Positions 7,705 to 17,428 of a stretch of DNA of 64,000 nt are shown piece by piece. Within the stretch, counting starts at the first letter, position 1, and every line of letters starts with the position of its first letter. Made by a program: the position numbers and the translations under genes. The stretch spans positions 26,392 to 90,391 of the forward strand of contig JAJQGU010000044.1 of the NCBI GenBank assembly GCA_021200315.1, given 5' to 3'. The DNA comes from Akkermansiaceae bacterium. GTDB taxonomy: Bacteria; Verrucomicrobiota; Verrucomicrobiia; Verrucomicrobiales; Akkermansiaceae. The notes under the pieces are model-generated. The model saw only the letters and a program-made list of their open reading frames with translations. It had not been told where the DNA came from and did not search any database.

Positions 7705-8748
7705 CTACCCCAGCAGCGTCCAGAATGGCAGGGTATCCTTCCCCCGCACGCCGCGCAAGTTAATGTAACGCGTACGCAGCAGAGAACTGTCCCGATGACC
7801 GAGTTGAAGCTGAAGGGAGGGCAGATCATGATAAGTCTTGGCATGATAGCTCGCAAAGGTATGACGCAAGACGTCTGGCACCCAGCGGCGGAATCCCGCC
7901 TCCCGCCGCAAGGCGCTCCATCGCTTCTCCCATTGAGGCGGACAAAGAAGGGTTCTTTTCCCGCTTCTGGACGAAATGAGCCGCCACTGCCTCCGCAACA
8001 TGCGCTGCAGGGAGGGGCAAAGCGCCACTTGCCGACCGCCGCCCGTCTTGCTGTGGCAAGGAGCGAGCAAAAGCACATCCTCTTCCCAAGAAATATCCTC
8101 CCATCGCAGGCGTGCCACTTCTCCCGGCCGCACTCCGGCAAAAAGCATGAGGCCCAGCGCCGGCAAACAATCTCGGAAAGCGGGGCGTTTCGCCGTCTGA
8201 ACCAAACGCCTGCATTCACGCAGAGTAAGAGGCAGAATCTCCTTTTCGCAGACACGGGGCATCTCAATGGTCGACACAGGATTCTGATTGCACCACCCCT
8301 GCTGTATCCCAAAGGCAAAGATGCTGTGTAGAACCGCCCTCCCCTTGCGGAAGCTGTGTGCGCTGTTTCCGAAGACTTCTTCCAGCGCACCTCGGCACTC
8401 CATCGTGCTGATTCCCCTCAACGGCCTGTCGGCCAATTCGGAAAAACGCAATAACCGCCCGATATAACTGCGCAAATCTCGGCGCGTCGTCGGTCTGCGT
8501 TCCGATCTGCGTTCGTAGCTCTTCCACGCTGCCTCTGCAAAAGACACTGTGCGCTCCTGATTTCGAACGGCAACGATGCCCTCCCTGATGACTCGGCGTA
8601 CTTCACGCACAAGGCCCTCCCTTCCCTGAAACGCTATTACCCGCAGTTCCGGCATCTCTTCCACGCATTCCACGATCAGACGGGCCGCATCCAGCTCCGT
8701 CAAAGGCAGCTCCCGCAGCAACATGTCTATGCTCTTATTCTTTCTCAT
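7705..8748 (-). CDS. Solitary tyrosine recombinase, copy 1
   Basis: A 347-residue site-specific recombinase/integrase of the tyrosine family, which cuts and joins DNA through a phosphotyrosine link. The catalytic domain is in the C-terminal half: Arg207 (GVRPGE), Lys234 (HSKTGG), Arg295 (VLRHTFAS), His318 (LGHRD) and Tyr328 (RTRYINL). The first position of the HxxR box is aspartate (Asp292), as in copy 2 at 28448. The N-terminal half is helical and should hold the core-binding region. No phage, transposon, excisionase or attachment-site repeat is seen beside it. It lies head-on to bioD, 53 bases away. It resembles copy 2 over its whole length, so the two are paralogues; the substrate is unknown. 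Confidence 0.9.
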   Translation of the reverse strand: MRKNKSIDMLLRELPLTELDAARLIVECVEEMPELRVIAFQGREGLVREVRRVIREGIVAVRNQERTVSFAEAAWKSYERRSERRPTTRRDLRSYIGRLLRFSELADRPLRGISTMECRGALEEVFGNSAHSFRKGRAVLHSIFAFGIQQGWCNQNPVSTIEMPRVCEKEILPLTLRECRRLVQTAKRPAFRDCLPALGLMLFAGVRPGEVARLRWEDISWEEDVLLLAPCHSKTGGGRQVALCPSLQRMLRRQWRLISSRSGKRTLLCPPQWEKRWSALRREAGFRRWVPDVLRHTFASYHAKTYHDLPSLQLQLGHRDSSLLRTRYINLRGVRGKDTLPFWTLLG

Positions 8749-9213
8749 ACAGTCTTCGATAACATTCTTCCCCCCGTCGGAGCAACCCTTTTCTCTTACA
8801 ACGATTTCCCCGTATAGAAGGCAGGCGCGCCCGGCGTCTGCGATAAACTGCCTGAATGGATTTCAGCGACAGCCGGTTTTCCGGCCCGCTCGATTGCTCT
8901 GAAGTGACAATGCCCCAAGAAGTCTTCAAAAGCGCAGCTCCCCTCGCTCCAAAAGCACACCTTTTTAACATCAATGTAAACGAGAGGAAACAGGCTATTC
9001 GTGAACGGATGTTCAGAACTCCATTTCCCCGTTCCTTTGACTCCAAACAACGAGCTGGAAATGTCGGGGCGTTCTGTTTTTGTCATAACCAGTTTTTTCA
9101 CGAAAAACCTCTTGACACGAGAAAGCGCCCGCATACAATATGCGGCGCTTTGTCAGCTTCGCGCTTGACAAGAATGTTAAGGGGTGGATTCTGCCCTTAA
9201 TCCTCGTATCACC
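8749..9213. other. Intergenic region upstream of recombinase copy 1 and rpoD
   Basis: This 465-base gap separates two divergent genes. It holds the rpoD promoter near its right end. Short open frames exist on both strands but none has a recognisable domain or convincing start, and the composition does not suggest coding. No RNA gene, long inverted repeat or attachment-site duplication was seen. Confidence 0.6.
9112..9139 (+). promoter_or_regulatory. Predicted sigma-70 promoter of rpoD
   Basis: TTGACA (9112-9117), 16 bases, TACAAT (9134-9139). Both boxes are close to consensus. Unlike several other promoters in the window it leaves a leader of roughly 65-70 bases before the ATG at 9214. Confidence 0.75.
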
Positions 9214-11373
9214 ATGCCATCATCAAAAAAAACAGCACAGCTTCCCGTCGAATCAAAAAACCGGGACTCTGCCGAAAAAACCGGAACATCCTCAAAACAC
9301 AAAGCTTCCCAAAAGAAGCGAGCGGATCAATCCGCGCAAGTCGCTGAAGGGCGCTCCGTTGCCCCGTCCTCCAAACATCCTGTCAAAGGAAGCAAGAAAG
9401 CGTCTTCCGAAAAAGCGGCGCTTCCCGCTCCGCCGGCTCATCCTCAGAGGAAAAGCACCGAAGCCGCCGAGACGAAGAATCCAGAAACGAAGGAATCGAA
9501 GATCAAACTGACGGGAAAGGAAGTCCAAGCGTTCTTTCCGGACGACATTATCCTGCGCAGCGCCTTCAAGCAACTTGTCGCCAAAGCGCGGAAAAACAAT
9601 GGATGCGTGACAGATGACGACATCTACACCGCACTGCCCGAAGAGGGATATGACGACAGCGACAGCAACAAGCTTTTCGAACATCTGCATTTACTGGGTA
9701 TTGAAGTGCGCGACGACATCCCGGCGCCTCAAAAAAAGGAAAAACGCGGACACGCGGCCAATTCCGATGGATTCAGCGTGGATCAGAAAGTAAAGGAACT
9801 GCTCAGCCGCTCCAGCGAGCAGGGGTATCTGACGTATTCGGACATCAATGACACGCTGCCCCGCGATTTGGTCGAACAGGAGGATATCGACGAAATCATG
9901 GGGCGTCTGCAAAATTGTCAAGTCGATATCATCGATGAATCCGATGTGGACAGCTACAACGACCGCCAGCACCTCGCCGACGCGGAAGAGGAGGATGAAA
10001 ATGAGAAAATGGAAGCTAAACTCGACATCCTCGACGATCCCGTGCGCATGTATCTCAAGCAGATGGGGCAGACGGACCTGCTCTCCCGACAGCAGGAGAT
10101 CGACATCTCGCATCGCATCGAAAAGGCGGAGAATGAATTGCTCTCCTGCCTCCATCTATTTGGTCCATCAGCCAATTATTATCTCGATGTGGCCGACAAG
10201 GTGTTGCGCAATGAGGAGCGTTTCGACCGCATCGTGGCCGAGAAGAACTTCGAACGCCGCGACAAATATATTTCCGAAACCAGGCGTCTGATGGGTAAGG
10301 TGATTGACGCGCATAACGAGACAACTGCCATTTACAGGCAACTTTTCCGTGCGCGCAAAAGCAAAAAGTCCACCAAGGCATATGAGACTGCCTTTGAAGA
10401 GACGCGCAACGAGCTTACCAGCCTCTTCTCGCAATTCTCCTTCAAGGGGACGATCTACGAAGACTTCGTCGAACAGATCCGCCAGCTGCGCATGCGCATT
10501 CTGAAACTGACCCGCCAGCTCGAAGCAGACCCCGACAACACAGAACTTCTCGACGCCATCAACGAGTATGAACTTCAGCTCTGGATGCCTATTCCCCATT
10601 TCTTGGAAGAATACAGGCACATGCGCGAAAGCCTGAAGGAAGCCCAGAAAGCCAAAAACGAAATGATCATGGCCAATCTGCGCCTCGTCATTTCCATTGC
10701 CAAAAAATACACCAACCGCGGGCTCGCCTTTCTCGACCTCATCCAGGAAGGCAACATGGGGCTTATGAAGGCCGTGGAAAAATTTGAATATCGTCGGGGC
10801 TACAAATTTTCCACTTATGCTACGTGGTGGATACGTCAGGCGATCACCCGATCGATCGCGGATCAGGCACGCACGATTCGTATCCCTGTGCACATGATCG
10901 AAACAATCAACAAACTCATGCGCGTACAGAAAAAACTTGTGCAGGATCTGGGGCGAGAGCCCACACCCGAAGAAATTTCCGCCGAATGCAGCATGCCTCC
11001 GGATCGTGTGCGCGCGGTGCTCAAGATGGCTCAGCAGCCCATTTCCATGCAACAGCCCGTAGGGGATTCCGACGATACTTCCTTCGGCGATTTTCTCGAA
11101 GATAAGTCCGCGGAAAATCCGATGGAAGGGGCTTCGTTCGCCTCGCTCCGCGAGAAGCTCGAAATCGTGCTGAATACGCTCAACGAACGCGAACGTTCAG
11201 TGATAGAGCAGCGCTTCGGCATGAAGGACGGCACTCCCCGCACGCTCGAAGAAGTGGGCCGCCAGTTCAATGTCACCCGCGAGCGCATCCGTCAAATCGA
11301 GGCCAAGGCTCTCCGCAAGCTGAGACACCCCACGCGCCTTAATCAACTCAAGGGGTTCTCCTCTGATTCGTGA
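9214..11373 (+). CDS. rpoD: Primary sigma factor RpoD with two tandem region 1.1 domains
   Basis: The housekeeping sigma factor that directs RNA polymerase to promoters with -35/-10 boxes. The product (719 residues from ATG 9214; an in-frame GTG lies 10 codons earlier) opens with about 100 residues rich in Lys, Ser, Ala and Pro. Two region 1.1-like domains follow, at about residues 116-168 ([20 protein letters not shown]) and 192-245 ([20 protein letters not shown]); the second is the closer match to E. coli. Region 1.2 ([17 protein letters not shown]), a long non-conserved segment, region 2 ([20 protein letters not shown], then [10 protein letters not shown]), region 3 and region 4 ([20 protein letters not shown]) are complete. 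A terminator follows the stop. The doubling of region 1.1 is unusual. Confidence 0.97.
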   Translation: MPSSKKTAQLPVESKNRDSAEKTGTSSKHKASQKKRADQSAQVAEGRSVAPSSKHPVKGSKKASSEKAALPAPPAHPQRKSTEAAETKNPETKESKIKLTGKEVQAFFPDDIILRSAFKQLVAKARKNNGCVTDDDIYTALPEEGYDDSDSNKLFEHLHLLGIEVRDDIPAPQKKEKRGHAANSDGFSVDQKVKELLSRSSEQGYLTYSDINDTLPRDLVEQEDIDEIMGRLQNCQVDIIDESDVDSYNDRQHLADAEEEDENEKMEAKLDILDDPVRMYLKQMGQTDLLSRQQEIDISHRIEKAENELLSCLHLFGPSANYYLDVADKVLRNEERFDRIVAEKNFERRDKYISETRRLMGKVIDAHNETTAIYRQLFRARKSKKSTKAYETAFEETRNELTSLFSQFSFKGTIYEDFVEQIRQLRMRILKLTRQLEADPDNTELLDAINEYELQLWMPIPHFLEEYRHMRESLKEAQKAKNEMIMANLRLVISIAKKYTNRGLAFLDLIQEGNMGLMKAVEKFEYRRGYKFSTYATWWIRQAITRSIADQARTIRIPVHMIETINKLMRVQKKLVQDLGREPTPEEISAECSMPPDRVRAVLKMAQQPISMQQPVGDSDDTSFGDFLEDKSAENPMEGASFASLREKLEIVLNTLNERERSVIEQRFGMKDGTPRTLEEVGRQFNVTRERIRQIEAKALRKLRHPTRLNQLKGFSSDS

Positions 11374-11389
11374 TGGCTTCTCCGCCCGT

Positions 11390-11420
11390 TTTCCCGAGGC
11401 TTTTGCCTCGGGAAATCTTC
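11390..11420 (+). terminator. Rho-independent terminator after rpoD
   Basis: An 11-bp perfect stem (TTTCCCGAGGC, 11390-11400, with its complement at 11405-11415) encloses a TTTT loop and is followed by a T-rich stretch. It starts 17 bases after the rpoD stop. Confidence 0.8.
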
Positions 11421-11500
11421 TGTCTTCAGAAAAATACCGGCCTCGACGGACTTGTGAGGGGAAGCGGGTGATTTTTTCTCGCCGCCGTGCATTTTTCGAG

Positions 11501-11528
11501 TGACTTGGAAGGCGGAATCGTGTATACT
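11501..11528 (+). promoter_or_regulatory. Possible promoter of the secretin operon
   Basis: A good -10 box TATACT (11523-11528) is preceded at 16 bases by a poor -35 (TGACTT, 11501-11506). The ATG of the secretin gene follows after 13 bases, which again gives a very short leader. Confidence 0.4.
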
Positions 11529-11541
11529 GAACTCACTTCTT

Positions 11542-14007
11542 ATGGTGGGTTCACGTGTATCGATCCTGCATGCTCTGAAAGGAGGCGCTTGTGCGGCGTT
11601 CACCGCGGCGGTGCTTTGCGCCCAAACGGAGCTTCCCGGCAACGCGGCCGGAACCGCTGCCCGACACGAAGCCAGGCTCGTCGACCGCACGCGGGAAAGC
11701 ATGCAACTGACGGAGGAAGGCCGACAAGCCTACCAACAGCGCAAATACAGCCGCGCCGTTGAATTGTTCTCCCAAGCTCTCGATATTCTGCCCGACGCTC
11801 CCGTGACAGCATCCCAACGTGGATACATCACTCATTGTCTTTCTGATTCATACGTCTCCACTGCCATTGACTACAAGAATGTGGGGCGCACCGACGAGGC
11901 GAGGGAAATGCTGGAAAAGGCTGTTGAACTTGTTCCCGACAACAAAAGAGCCCGTCAAGAATTGGCTTGGGTGAACGATCCCGTCCGCACCAACCCTGCG
12001 CTGACGCCGCAGCACCTCGGCAGAGTGGAAGAAGTGCAGCGGTTGTTGGTTCTTGCCAACGGCCATTATGACCTCGGCAAATACGGCAAGGCTCTTTCCG
12101 CCTTTAATCAGGTTCTCAGCCTCGATCCTTTCAATACTGCCGCACGCGAAGGAATGGAACGATGCTACAAGGCCGAAGATTCGTATTACAAAACGGCTCG
12201 CGATTCCATGAGAGCCGGAGCCTTAGCTGCCAGCGATGCATTATGGGAAGAAGACAATACTCTCATCGTTCCCGAAGCCGCCCCGATTCAAAGAAATGAG
12301 GAAAACGCCTCGGTGAACGATGATGGCGCCATCGACGAACGCCTTGCAACCATCATCCTGCCGCGTGTTGTCTTTCAGGAAGCGACAATTTTTGAAATTC
12401 TGGATTCGTTGCGTTCTCTCATACGCCGCTTCGAACAGAACGACGGCTTCCCCTCTCGCCCAATCAATCTGACGACGAATTTCGGAACGCCTTCTTCAAT
12501 GCCGTACAAGGAATTGATGAACAGACGAGTTTCTATTGATTTGAGCGAAATCTCGCTCAAATCTCTGTTGGGTATCATCAGCGAGCAGACAGGAACCACT
12601 TTCTATACTTCGCCCATCGGGGTGGAATTCACGCTTTCCGGTGCAAATTACGGTCCCATGATCACCCGGACTTTTCATGTTCCTTCCCGCTTCTTTGCCG
12701 AAGCCGGAGAAGACGAAGCTTCGGGAGACGATCTTTTTGCAGAATCCTCCTCATCTTTGAAGGTTAAACGTCTCAACCCCGTGAAATCGCTGGAAAATAT
12801 GGGTATTCATTTTCCCGAAGGAGCTTCCGCCCAATACAGCCCCAGCACGTCCACACTCACGGTGCGCAATACGCCATCCAATATCGAAAGCATTCAGGAG
12901 CTGGTCTCCGCTCCGCTCGAAGGAGAAAAGCTCGTCCAGCTCAATGTCAAAATGCTCGAAATCAACGAGGAAGACTTGAAAGAACTGGGGTTTCAATGGC
13001 TGCTCAATTTCACGGTGGGCGGTCATACATATGGAGGCGGAGGCACTGACCAAGGCACCGAGGCGCTTTCTGACATCGTTTCTCCGGCGGGCGGCGCTCT
13101 TGAGACGGCGCAGTCCGTTTCAAAGGCGCCCATCGTCAACGGAGGGCTCCGCTCCGGCACCCAAGTCATCACCAACAATTCAATCGACAAATTGATTCAG
13201 GCAGGTTCCCCCGAAGGATTCTCGGGAGCCGATACAAGCCCCGCACCCGCCGTCCTCTCGATACGCGGCGTCTGGTCCGTGGCGGATGTTACCATGATTA
13301 TGCGCGGTCTCGACCAGAAAACGGGAACGGATCTCGCGGAAGCGCCGAAGATCATCTTTTCCCCAGGCAGCGACCAACAGATCATTTTCTCCAATGTTCG
13401 GGAATTGTTCTATCCGGAAAGCTACGATCCCCCGGAACTGAGCAATAATTCCCGAACCCAATTGGCTTCCCCCGCCCACCCGTCTTCCTTTGTCCGCTAC
13501 ACTTCGTCTGAGGAAAGAGAGGGCGGCATCGGCTCCACGCTGCTCATCCACGAAGCCGCCGTCGAGGGTGAAGGCAATTATGTTACCCTGAGCCTGACCA
13601 TGCTTCACAATTCGTTCGACGGCTTTATCAACTATGGTGTTCCCATCGCAGCCCCCATGTACGACGGCTCGGGAGATGTCAATTATATTTCGCTGACGGA
13701 CAATAAAATATTAATGCCCGTATTTACGAGAAAATGCCTGAACACTAAAATCACCGTGGTTCCCGGGAGTGTCCTGGTCATGGGCAGTTTGTTGAATTCG
13801 AAACGGGTGCGTTATGAGGACAAAATCCCTGTGCTGGGCGATCTGCCTCTCGTAGGACGCCTATTCCGTTCTGAAGGTTCTGAAAATGAACGAAAAGCTC
13901 TTTTGATTTTTGCCAAGGTGGACGTCGTGGATCCCTCGGGGCGCGATGTCCGCACCGGAGAGCGGCCCTCGGAAATGGGCGCAGCTTCGTCTTCATGGTC
14001 CAAATAA
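11542..14007 (+). CDS. TPR-containing secretin of the type II secretion / type IV pilus class
   Basis: Secretins form large gated rings in the outer membrane for type II secretion or type IV pili. The 821-residue product starts MVGSRVSILHALKGG, with a signal peptide ending near residue 28. TPR-like helical pairs fill about residues 40-230 (AYQQRKYSRAVELFSQALDI; GKYGKALSAFNQVLSLDP). A ring-building N-domain (SAQYSPSTSTLTVRNTPSN) leads to the C-terminal secretin domain with the signature DKIPVLGDLPLVGRLFRSE. This TPR-plus-secretin form resembles the secretin family of Akkermansia (Amuc_1098 class; recalled, not searched). A single-pass membrane protein gene follows after 83 bases and may encode a partner. 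No ATPase or platform protein of such a system is in the window. Confidence 0.85.
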   Translation: MVGSRVSILHALKGGACAAFTAAVLCAQTELPGNAAGTAARHEARLVDRTRESMQLTEEGRQAYQQRKYSRAVELFSQALDILPDAPVTASQRGYITHCLSDSYVSTAIDYKNVGRTDEAREMLEKAVELVPDNKRARQELAWVNDPVRTNPALTPQHLGRVEEVQRLLVLANGHYDLGKYGKALSAFNQVLSLDPFNTAAREGMERCYKAEDSYYKTARDSMRAGALAASDALWEEDNTLIVPEAAPIQRNEENASVNDDGAIDERLATIILPRVVFQEATIFEILDSLRSLIRRFEQNDGFPSRPINLTTNFGTPSSMPYKELMNRRVSIDLSEISLKSLLGIISEQTGTTFYTSPIGVEFTLSGANYGPMITRTFHVPSRFFAEAGEDEASGDDLFAESSSSLKVKRLNPVKSLENMGIHFPEGASAQYSPSTSTLTVRNTPSNIESIQELVSAPLEGEKLVQLNVKMLEINEEDLKELGFQWLLNFTVGGHTYGGGGTDQGTEALSDIVSPAGGALETAQSVSKAPIVNGGLRSGTQVITNNSIDKLIQAGSPEGFSGADTSPAPAVLSIRGVWSVADVTMIMRGLDQKTGTDLAEAPKIIFSPGSDQQIIFSNVRELFYPESYDPPELSNNSRTQLASPAHPSSFVRYTSSEEREGGIGSTLLIHEAAVEGEGNYVTLSLTMLHNSFDGFINYGVPIAAPMYDGSGDVNYISLTDNKILMPVFTRKCLNTKITVVPGSVLVMGSLLNSKRVRYEDKIPVLGDLPLVGRLFRSEGSENERKALLIFAKVDVVDPSGRDVRTGERPSEMGAASSSWSK

Positions 14008-14090
14008 TCTTTCCGCTCATCAAGCCGGTGTGAAAGTCCTTTCTTCCGACACTCAGTATCCGCCACGTTGTTCACTCCACAAAAATCACC

Positions 14091-15842
14091 ATGCAGTCTC
14101 CCCCTTCTTCCAACGGCAGCGAAGGAAATTCTTTTCGCGTGTCTCACATCATCGAGCAAATGCATCAGGAGCACCCTTCCAAAATCAAATCCAAGGAAGT
14201 GGTCATTGATAAAGACGGCAAAAAGAAGGTGCGCGTTGTCAAGAAACGCCGGGTTTCCATCTCTAATGCCACCGCCAGAAAAAAGCAACCCGGGAAGTGG
14301 TTCGGACTCGGCATCGCCTTGATCCTTCTGTTGCTCATTGGCGGTGCCGGTTTCTTTGCATGGCGCGTTTCCTCAATGAATGGGGAATCCTATGCCGAAA
14401 AGCAGCAAAACGCATTGAAAGAAACATGGAATGCCGCCAGTGTTTCCTTGAGTCATCTCGGAATGGACGGTTTCAATCTTTCCATCAGCCAATTGAAGGC
14501 CGAATTTCCCGAGAGCTACCCCATCGCCCGCATTGAGTGCACAGGTCTTTCCGCGCCGCTGAGCCTGAGAAGTTATTTCAGCGGCGTCCTGTCGGGCAAT
14601 GAGCTCGAAATCTCCCGCATGGACGTGATTCTTCGGGATAACTTCAAGGTGATGACGACGCCCCATCTGGCCGGCGAGATTTTATGGCAGTTCGACCGCA
14701 TCCGATGCAAGGATCTGAACATTCGTTTTGAGACTGAAAAACTGGGCTCTTTCTCCCTCCGGACCCCGTCGGCTTATGTGTACTCACCCAATTCCCAGCG
14801 AGGGGCGCACTCTCTTGTGATACAGGGCGGTACGCTGAAATTGCGCAGGTGGCCGGCCATCGACATTCAAGAGAGCCATATACTTTCCACATACAACGGG
14901 CTTGAGGAGGTAACGCTCAAAGGATCAATCGACATGGGAGAGATCGGCATCGTGCAGGAAGACAAGGCCGAAATTTCCATGAAGGGCTCCATTCTGGAAG
15001 GGAAACCCGTCGAAGGTGAATTCACGCTTATCTCGTCCAATTTGGATCTCTCTTATCTCACGCAAAAGAAATTCACTTCCATCATCACAGCCAAAACCCG
15101 CTTGGAAGCGACCACGGGGGTGGCTACGGATCAGCAGCAGTTATCCATGACGCTCCCGGCGACGGCGGCCACGGGAGAGCTTCTTCCTCCCGTCTTCAAT
15201 GGCAAGGTGCTTCTCAAAAATATCCGCTTGGACAACAGACGCCTGCCTGCCATTCCCCTCCTGATGCAGCATGTTGAATCCAACAGGCGTGACAAATATT
15301 CCCCGCCCACCTTTCAAATGGGTAGTGCAAGAATCATCCAACAGGGAGAAAAAGTAAGCATCGAAATTCTCCAAGACGATCTCTCCGATCCGGCCGTATT
15401 GACCGTGCAGGGCAAAATAACCGTCGACAAAGATGGTATCCTTTCCGGGTTCCTGAACTACGGGTTGCCTCTACGTATTTCGCAGGCAGAATACAGGGGA
15501 GAGTCGGATCCTCTGTTTACGGAGACCGCCCGTTTGGCTTGGCTGAGCACCCGCCTCTCCGGAACAGCTGACGCGCCTACGGACAATGCGGACGCACTGG
15601 ATCAGAAAGCCGCTGCGGCTCGCGCAAAAATGCCGGCGCCTCATTCTCTGCTCATGCCGACTATCATTATCCCTGGTCAAGCTTCCACCCCTTCCCCACC
15701 GACCAAGGATCAAGGTACGCCGGTGTCCGCTCCGGGAACTTCTCCCGCGCCTTCCCCGGCCATGCCGGGCACCTCAGGGCTTCCCTCCCCAGGCTCGGAT
15801 ACCGATGACATTTTCCTGCGCACTCTTCAGCAGGGCCATTGA
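14091..15842 (+). CDS. Single-pass membrane protein of unknown function following the secretin
   Basis: I do not recognise this 583-residue protein. A basic cytoplasmic N-terminus (residues 30-60 include KKVRVVKKRR) leads to one strong membrane helix (about 70-92), then a large extracytoplasmic part of about 400 residues with strand-rich, AsmA-like character (for example LKLRRWPAIDIQESHI and IRLDNRRLPAIPLLMQH), and a Pro/Ser/Thr-rich tail from about residue 510. The gene lies between the secretin and an acyltransferase whose start is only 5 bases after its stop, so it belongs to that operon. An envelope role linked to the secretin or to lipid handling is a guess from context. Confidence 0.75.
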   Translation: MQSPPSSNGSEGNSFRVSHIIEQMHQEHPSKIKSKEVVIDKDGKKKVRVVKKRRVSISNATARKKQPGKWFGLGIALILLLLIGGAGFFAWRVSSMNGESYAEKQQNALKETWNAASVSLSHLGMDGFNLSISQLKAEFPESYPIARIECTGLSAPLSLRSYFSGVLSGNELEISRMDVILRDNFKVMTTPHLAGEILWQFDRIRCKDLNIRFETEKLGSFSLRTPSAYVYSPNSQRGAHSLVIQGGTLKLRRWPAIDIQESHILSTYNGLEEVTLKGSIDMGEIGIVQEDKAEISMKGSILEGKPVEGEFTLISSNLDLSYLTQKKFTSIITAKTRLEATTGVATDQQQLSMTLPATAATGELLPPVFNGKVLLKNIRLDNRRLPAIPLLMQHVESNRRDKYSPPTFQMGSARIIQQGEKVSIEILQDDLSDPAVLTVQGKITVDKDGILSGFLNYGLPLRISQAEYRGESDPLFTETARLAWLSTRLSGTADAPTDNADALDQKAAAARAKMPAPHSLLMPTIIIPGQASTPSPPTKDQGTPVSAPGTSPAPSPAMPGTSGLPSPGSDTDDIFLRTLQQGH

Positions 15843-15846
15843 TTTC

Positions 15847-16554
15847 ATGACCAGACAAGAAGAACTGAGGAATCGTATCTCTAAGCGCTCAACGCGTTGG
15901 ACGCCTTTGTTGGGACACTTTCTCTGGGGGATTATCCAATGCATCTGCCTAACTCTGCGCATACGCTTCCGCCTCGAAACGGGGGCTGCATCCTCATGGA
16001 AGACGAGACCGGTAATCGTAGCGCTTTGGCATAACCGCACTTTTGTCCCCTGCTATGTCTACCGGAAAATGGGATTTTCTCCCCCTATGTGCGTGTTGAC
16101 CAGCGCCAGCAAGGACGGGGCTCTGCTGGAAATTGTGGCTAAACATTACAGAATGGCTGCCATCAGAGGTTCAAGCGGTCGGCGCGGCGTCACTGCTTTC
16201 ATGGAGATGACTCACTGCATGAGGCAGGGATACAGCATGTGCATCACTCCCGATGGTCCCAAAGGTCCTCGTTACACCGTTCATCCCGGCGCCGTCAAAC
16301 TGGCATCGATGTCCGGCGTGCCTATCGTCCCCGTGTGTATTGATTACTCCGCCTGCTGGCGAATCGGCAAGGCGTGGGACGGCTACGCCATTCCTAAGCC
16401 TTTTTCTAAAGTTTCCCTTTTGTGGGGGAAAGAACTGACGGTACCGCCCGATCTTGATGAGAACGGCCTTCAGAAGTTTTGCCTCCAACTGACCGAACGA
16501 CTCTGTCTCGGGCGTCCCGATTTTTCACCCATAAAGCCATCAGATCATGCCTAA
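15847..16554 (+). CDS. DUF374 lysophospholipid-acyltransferase-family protein
   Basis: The 235-residue product starts [16 protein letters not shown] and belongs to the DUF374 group of the LPLAT superfamily, thought to move acyl chains onto lipid or lipid A precursors at the inner membrane. The motif LWHNRTFVP carries the active-site histidine and [20 protein letters not shown] is the family signature. A hydrophobic N-terminal stretch (about 18-35) may anchor it. It starts 5 bases after the membrane-protein gene and its last 8 bases overlap folD, so translation is probably coupled. The exact acceptor cannot be read from sequence. Confidence 0.85.
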   Translation: MTRQEELRNRISKRSTRWTPLLGHFLWGIIQCICLTLRIRFRLETGAASSWKTRPVIVALWHNRTFVPCYVYRKMGFSPPMCVLTSASKDGALLEIVAKHYRMAAIRGSSGRRGVTAFMEMTHCMRQGYSMCITPDGPKGPRYTVHPGAVKLASMSGVPIVPVCIDYSACWRIGKAWDGYAIPKPFSKVSLLWGKELTVPPDLDENGLQKFCLQLTERLCLGRPDFSPIKPSDHA

Positions 16555-17428
16555 ACAAATTAATGGAAAAGAAATAGCAGAATCTGTCCGCGAGTCGCTC
16601 AAAAAAGAAATTGACCTCCTTTCAGCCCGCGGATATCAGCCCGGGCTCGCCGTGGTGCTCGTGGGTGAAGATCCTGCCTCACAAGTTTATGTCGCCTCAA
16701 AAGTAAGAGCCTGTGCTGAATTGGGACTTCGTTCCCAAAAATGGGTTCTGCCTGCCGAAACCACTCAGGGAGAGCTTATCTCTCTGATTCATCAATTGAA
16801 TGCCGATCCCGCCGTTCACGGCATTCTCGTGCAGAGCCCGCCGCCTCCGCACATTAATGAGCGGGCCGTCGTGCTTGCGATCGCCCCCCGCAAGGATGTA
16901 GATGGCTTTCACCCTGAAAACGTGGCCAAACTCGTGCTCGAGGATCCCTCCGGCTTTGTTCCATGCACCCCTCTCGGCTGCATGGAACTGCTTCGTACCG
17001 CCGGCATCGAGACCGCCGGGGCGCACGCCGTGGTCGTCGGCCGAAGCATGATCGTAGGCAAGCCGATGGCTCATTTACTCATGTCCAAACGAGCCAACGC
17101 CACTGTCACCATCGCTCATTCCCGCACGCGCAACTTGGCGGCTCTCTGCCGCACTGCGGACATCATCGTCGCTGCCGTAGGCCGCCCTGAAATGATCACC
17201 GCTGACTTCGTGAAAAAAGGAGCCGTGGTTATCGATGTAGGCATCAACCGCATCGCCGACTCCAGCCGCCCTCGCGGCTACCGCATTGTCGGCGATGTGG
17301 ATTATGCTTCCGTCGCCCCAAACTGCCGCGCCATCACGCCCGTGCCTGGCGGAGTCGGCCCCATGACCATTGCCATGCTGATGGCCAATACGGTCAAAGC
17401 ATGCAGACAATCCCTTCAAGAGTCCTGA
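16547..17428 (+). CDS. folD: Methylenetetrahydrofolate dehydrogenase / methenyltetrahydrofolate cyclohydrolase
   Basis: FolD interconverts 5,10-methylene-, 5,10-methenyl- and 10-formyl-tetrahydrofolate with NADP in one-carbon metabolism. All 293 residues are present. The catalytic lysine is in [12 protein letters not shown], the substrate region is [10 protein letters not shown] (QSPPPP in place of the usual QLPLP), followed by [21 protein letters not shown] and the NADP-binding [14 protein letters not shown]. The C-terminal [13 protein letters not shown] is typical. The start overlaps the acyltransferase stop by 8 bases (ATGCCTAA). Nothing is missing and the assignment is firm. Confidence 0.97.
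   Translation: MPKQINGKEIAESVRESLKKEIDLLSARGYQPGLAVVLVGEDPASQVYVASKVRACAELGLRSQKWVLPAETTQGELISLIHQLNADPAVHGILVQSPPPPHINERAVVLAIAPRKDVDGFHPENVAKLVLEDPSGFVPCTPLGCMELLRTAGIETAGAHAVVVGRSMIVGKPMAHLLMSKRANATVTIAHSRTRNLAALCRTADIIVAAVGRPEMITADFVKKGAVVIDVGINRIADSSRPRGYRIVGDVDYASVAPNCRAITPVPGGVGPMTIAMLMANTVKACRQSLQES

Noticed and set aside
9165..9193. Second TTGACA upstream of rpoD
   Set aside because: No acceptable -10 box lies 16-18 bases downstream (ATTCTG at best).
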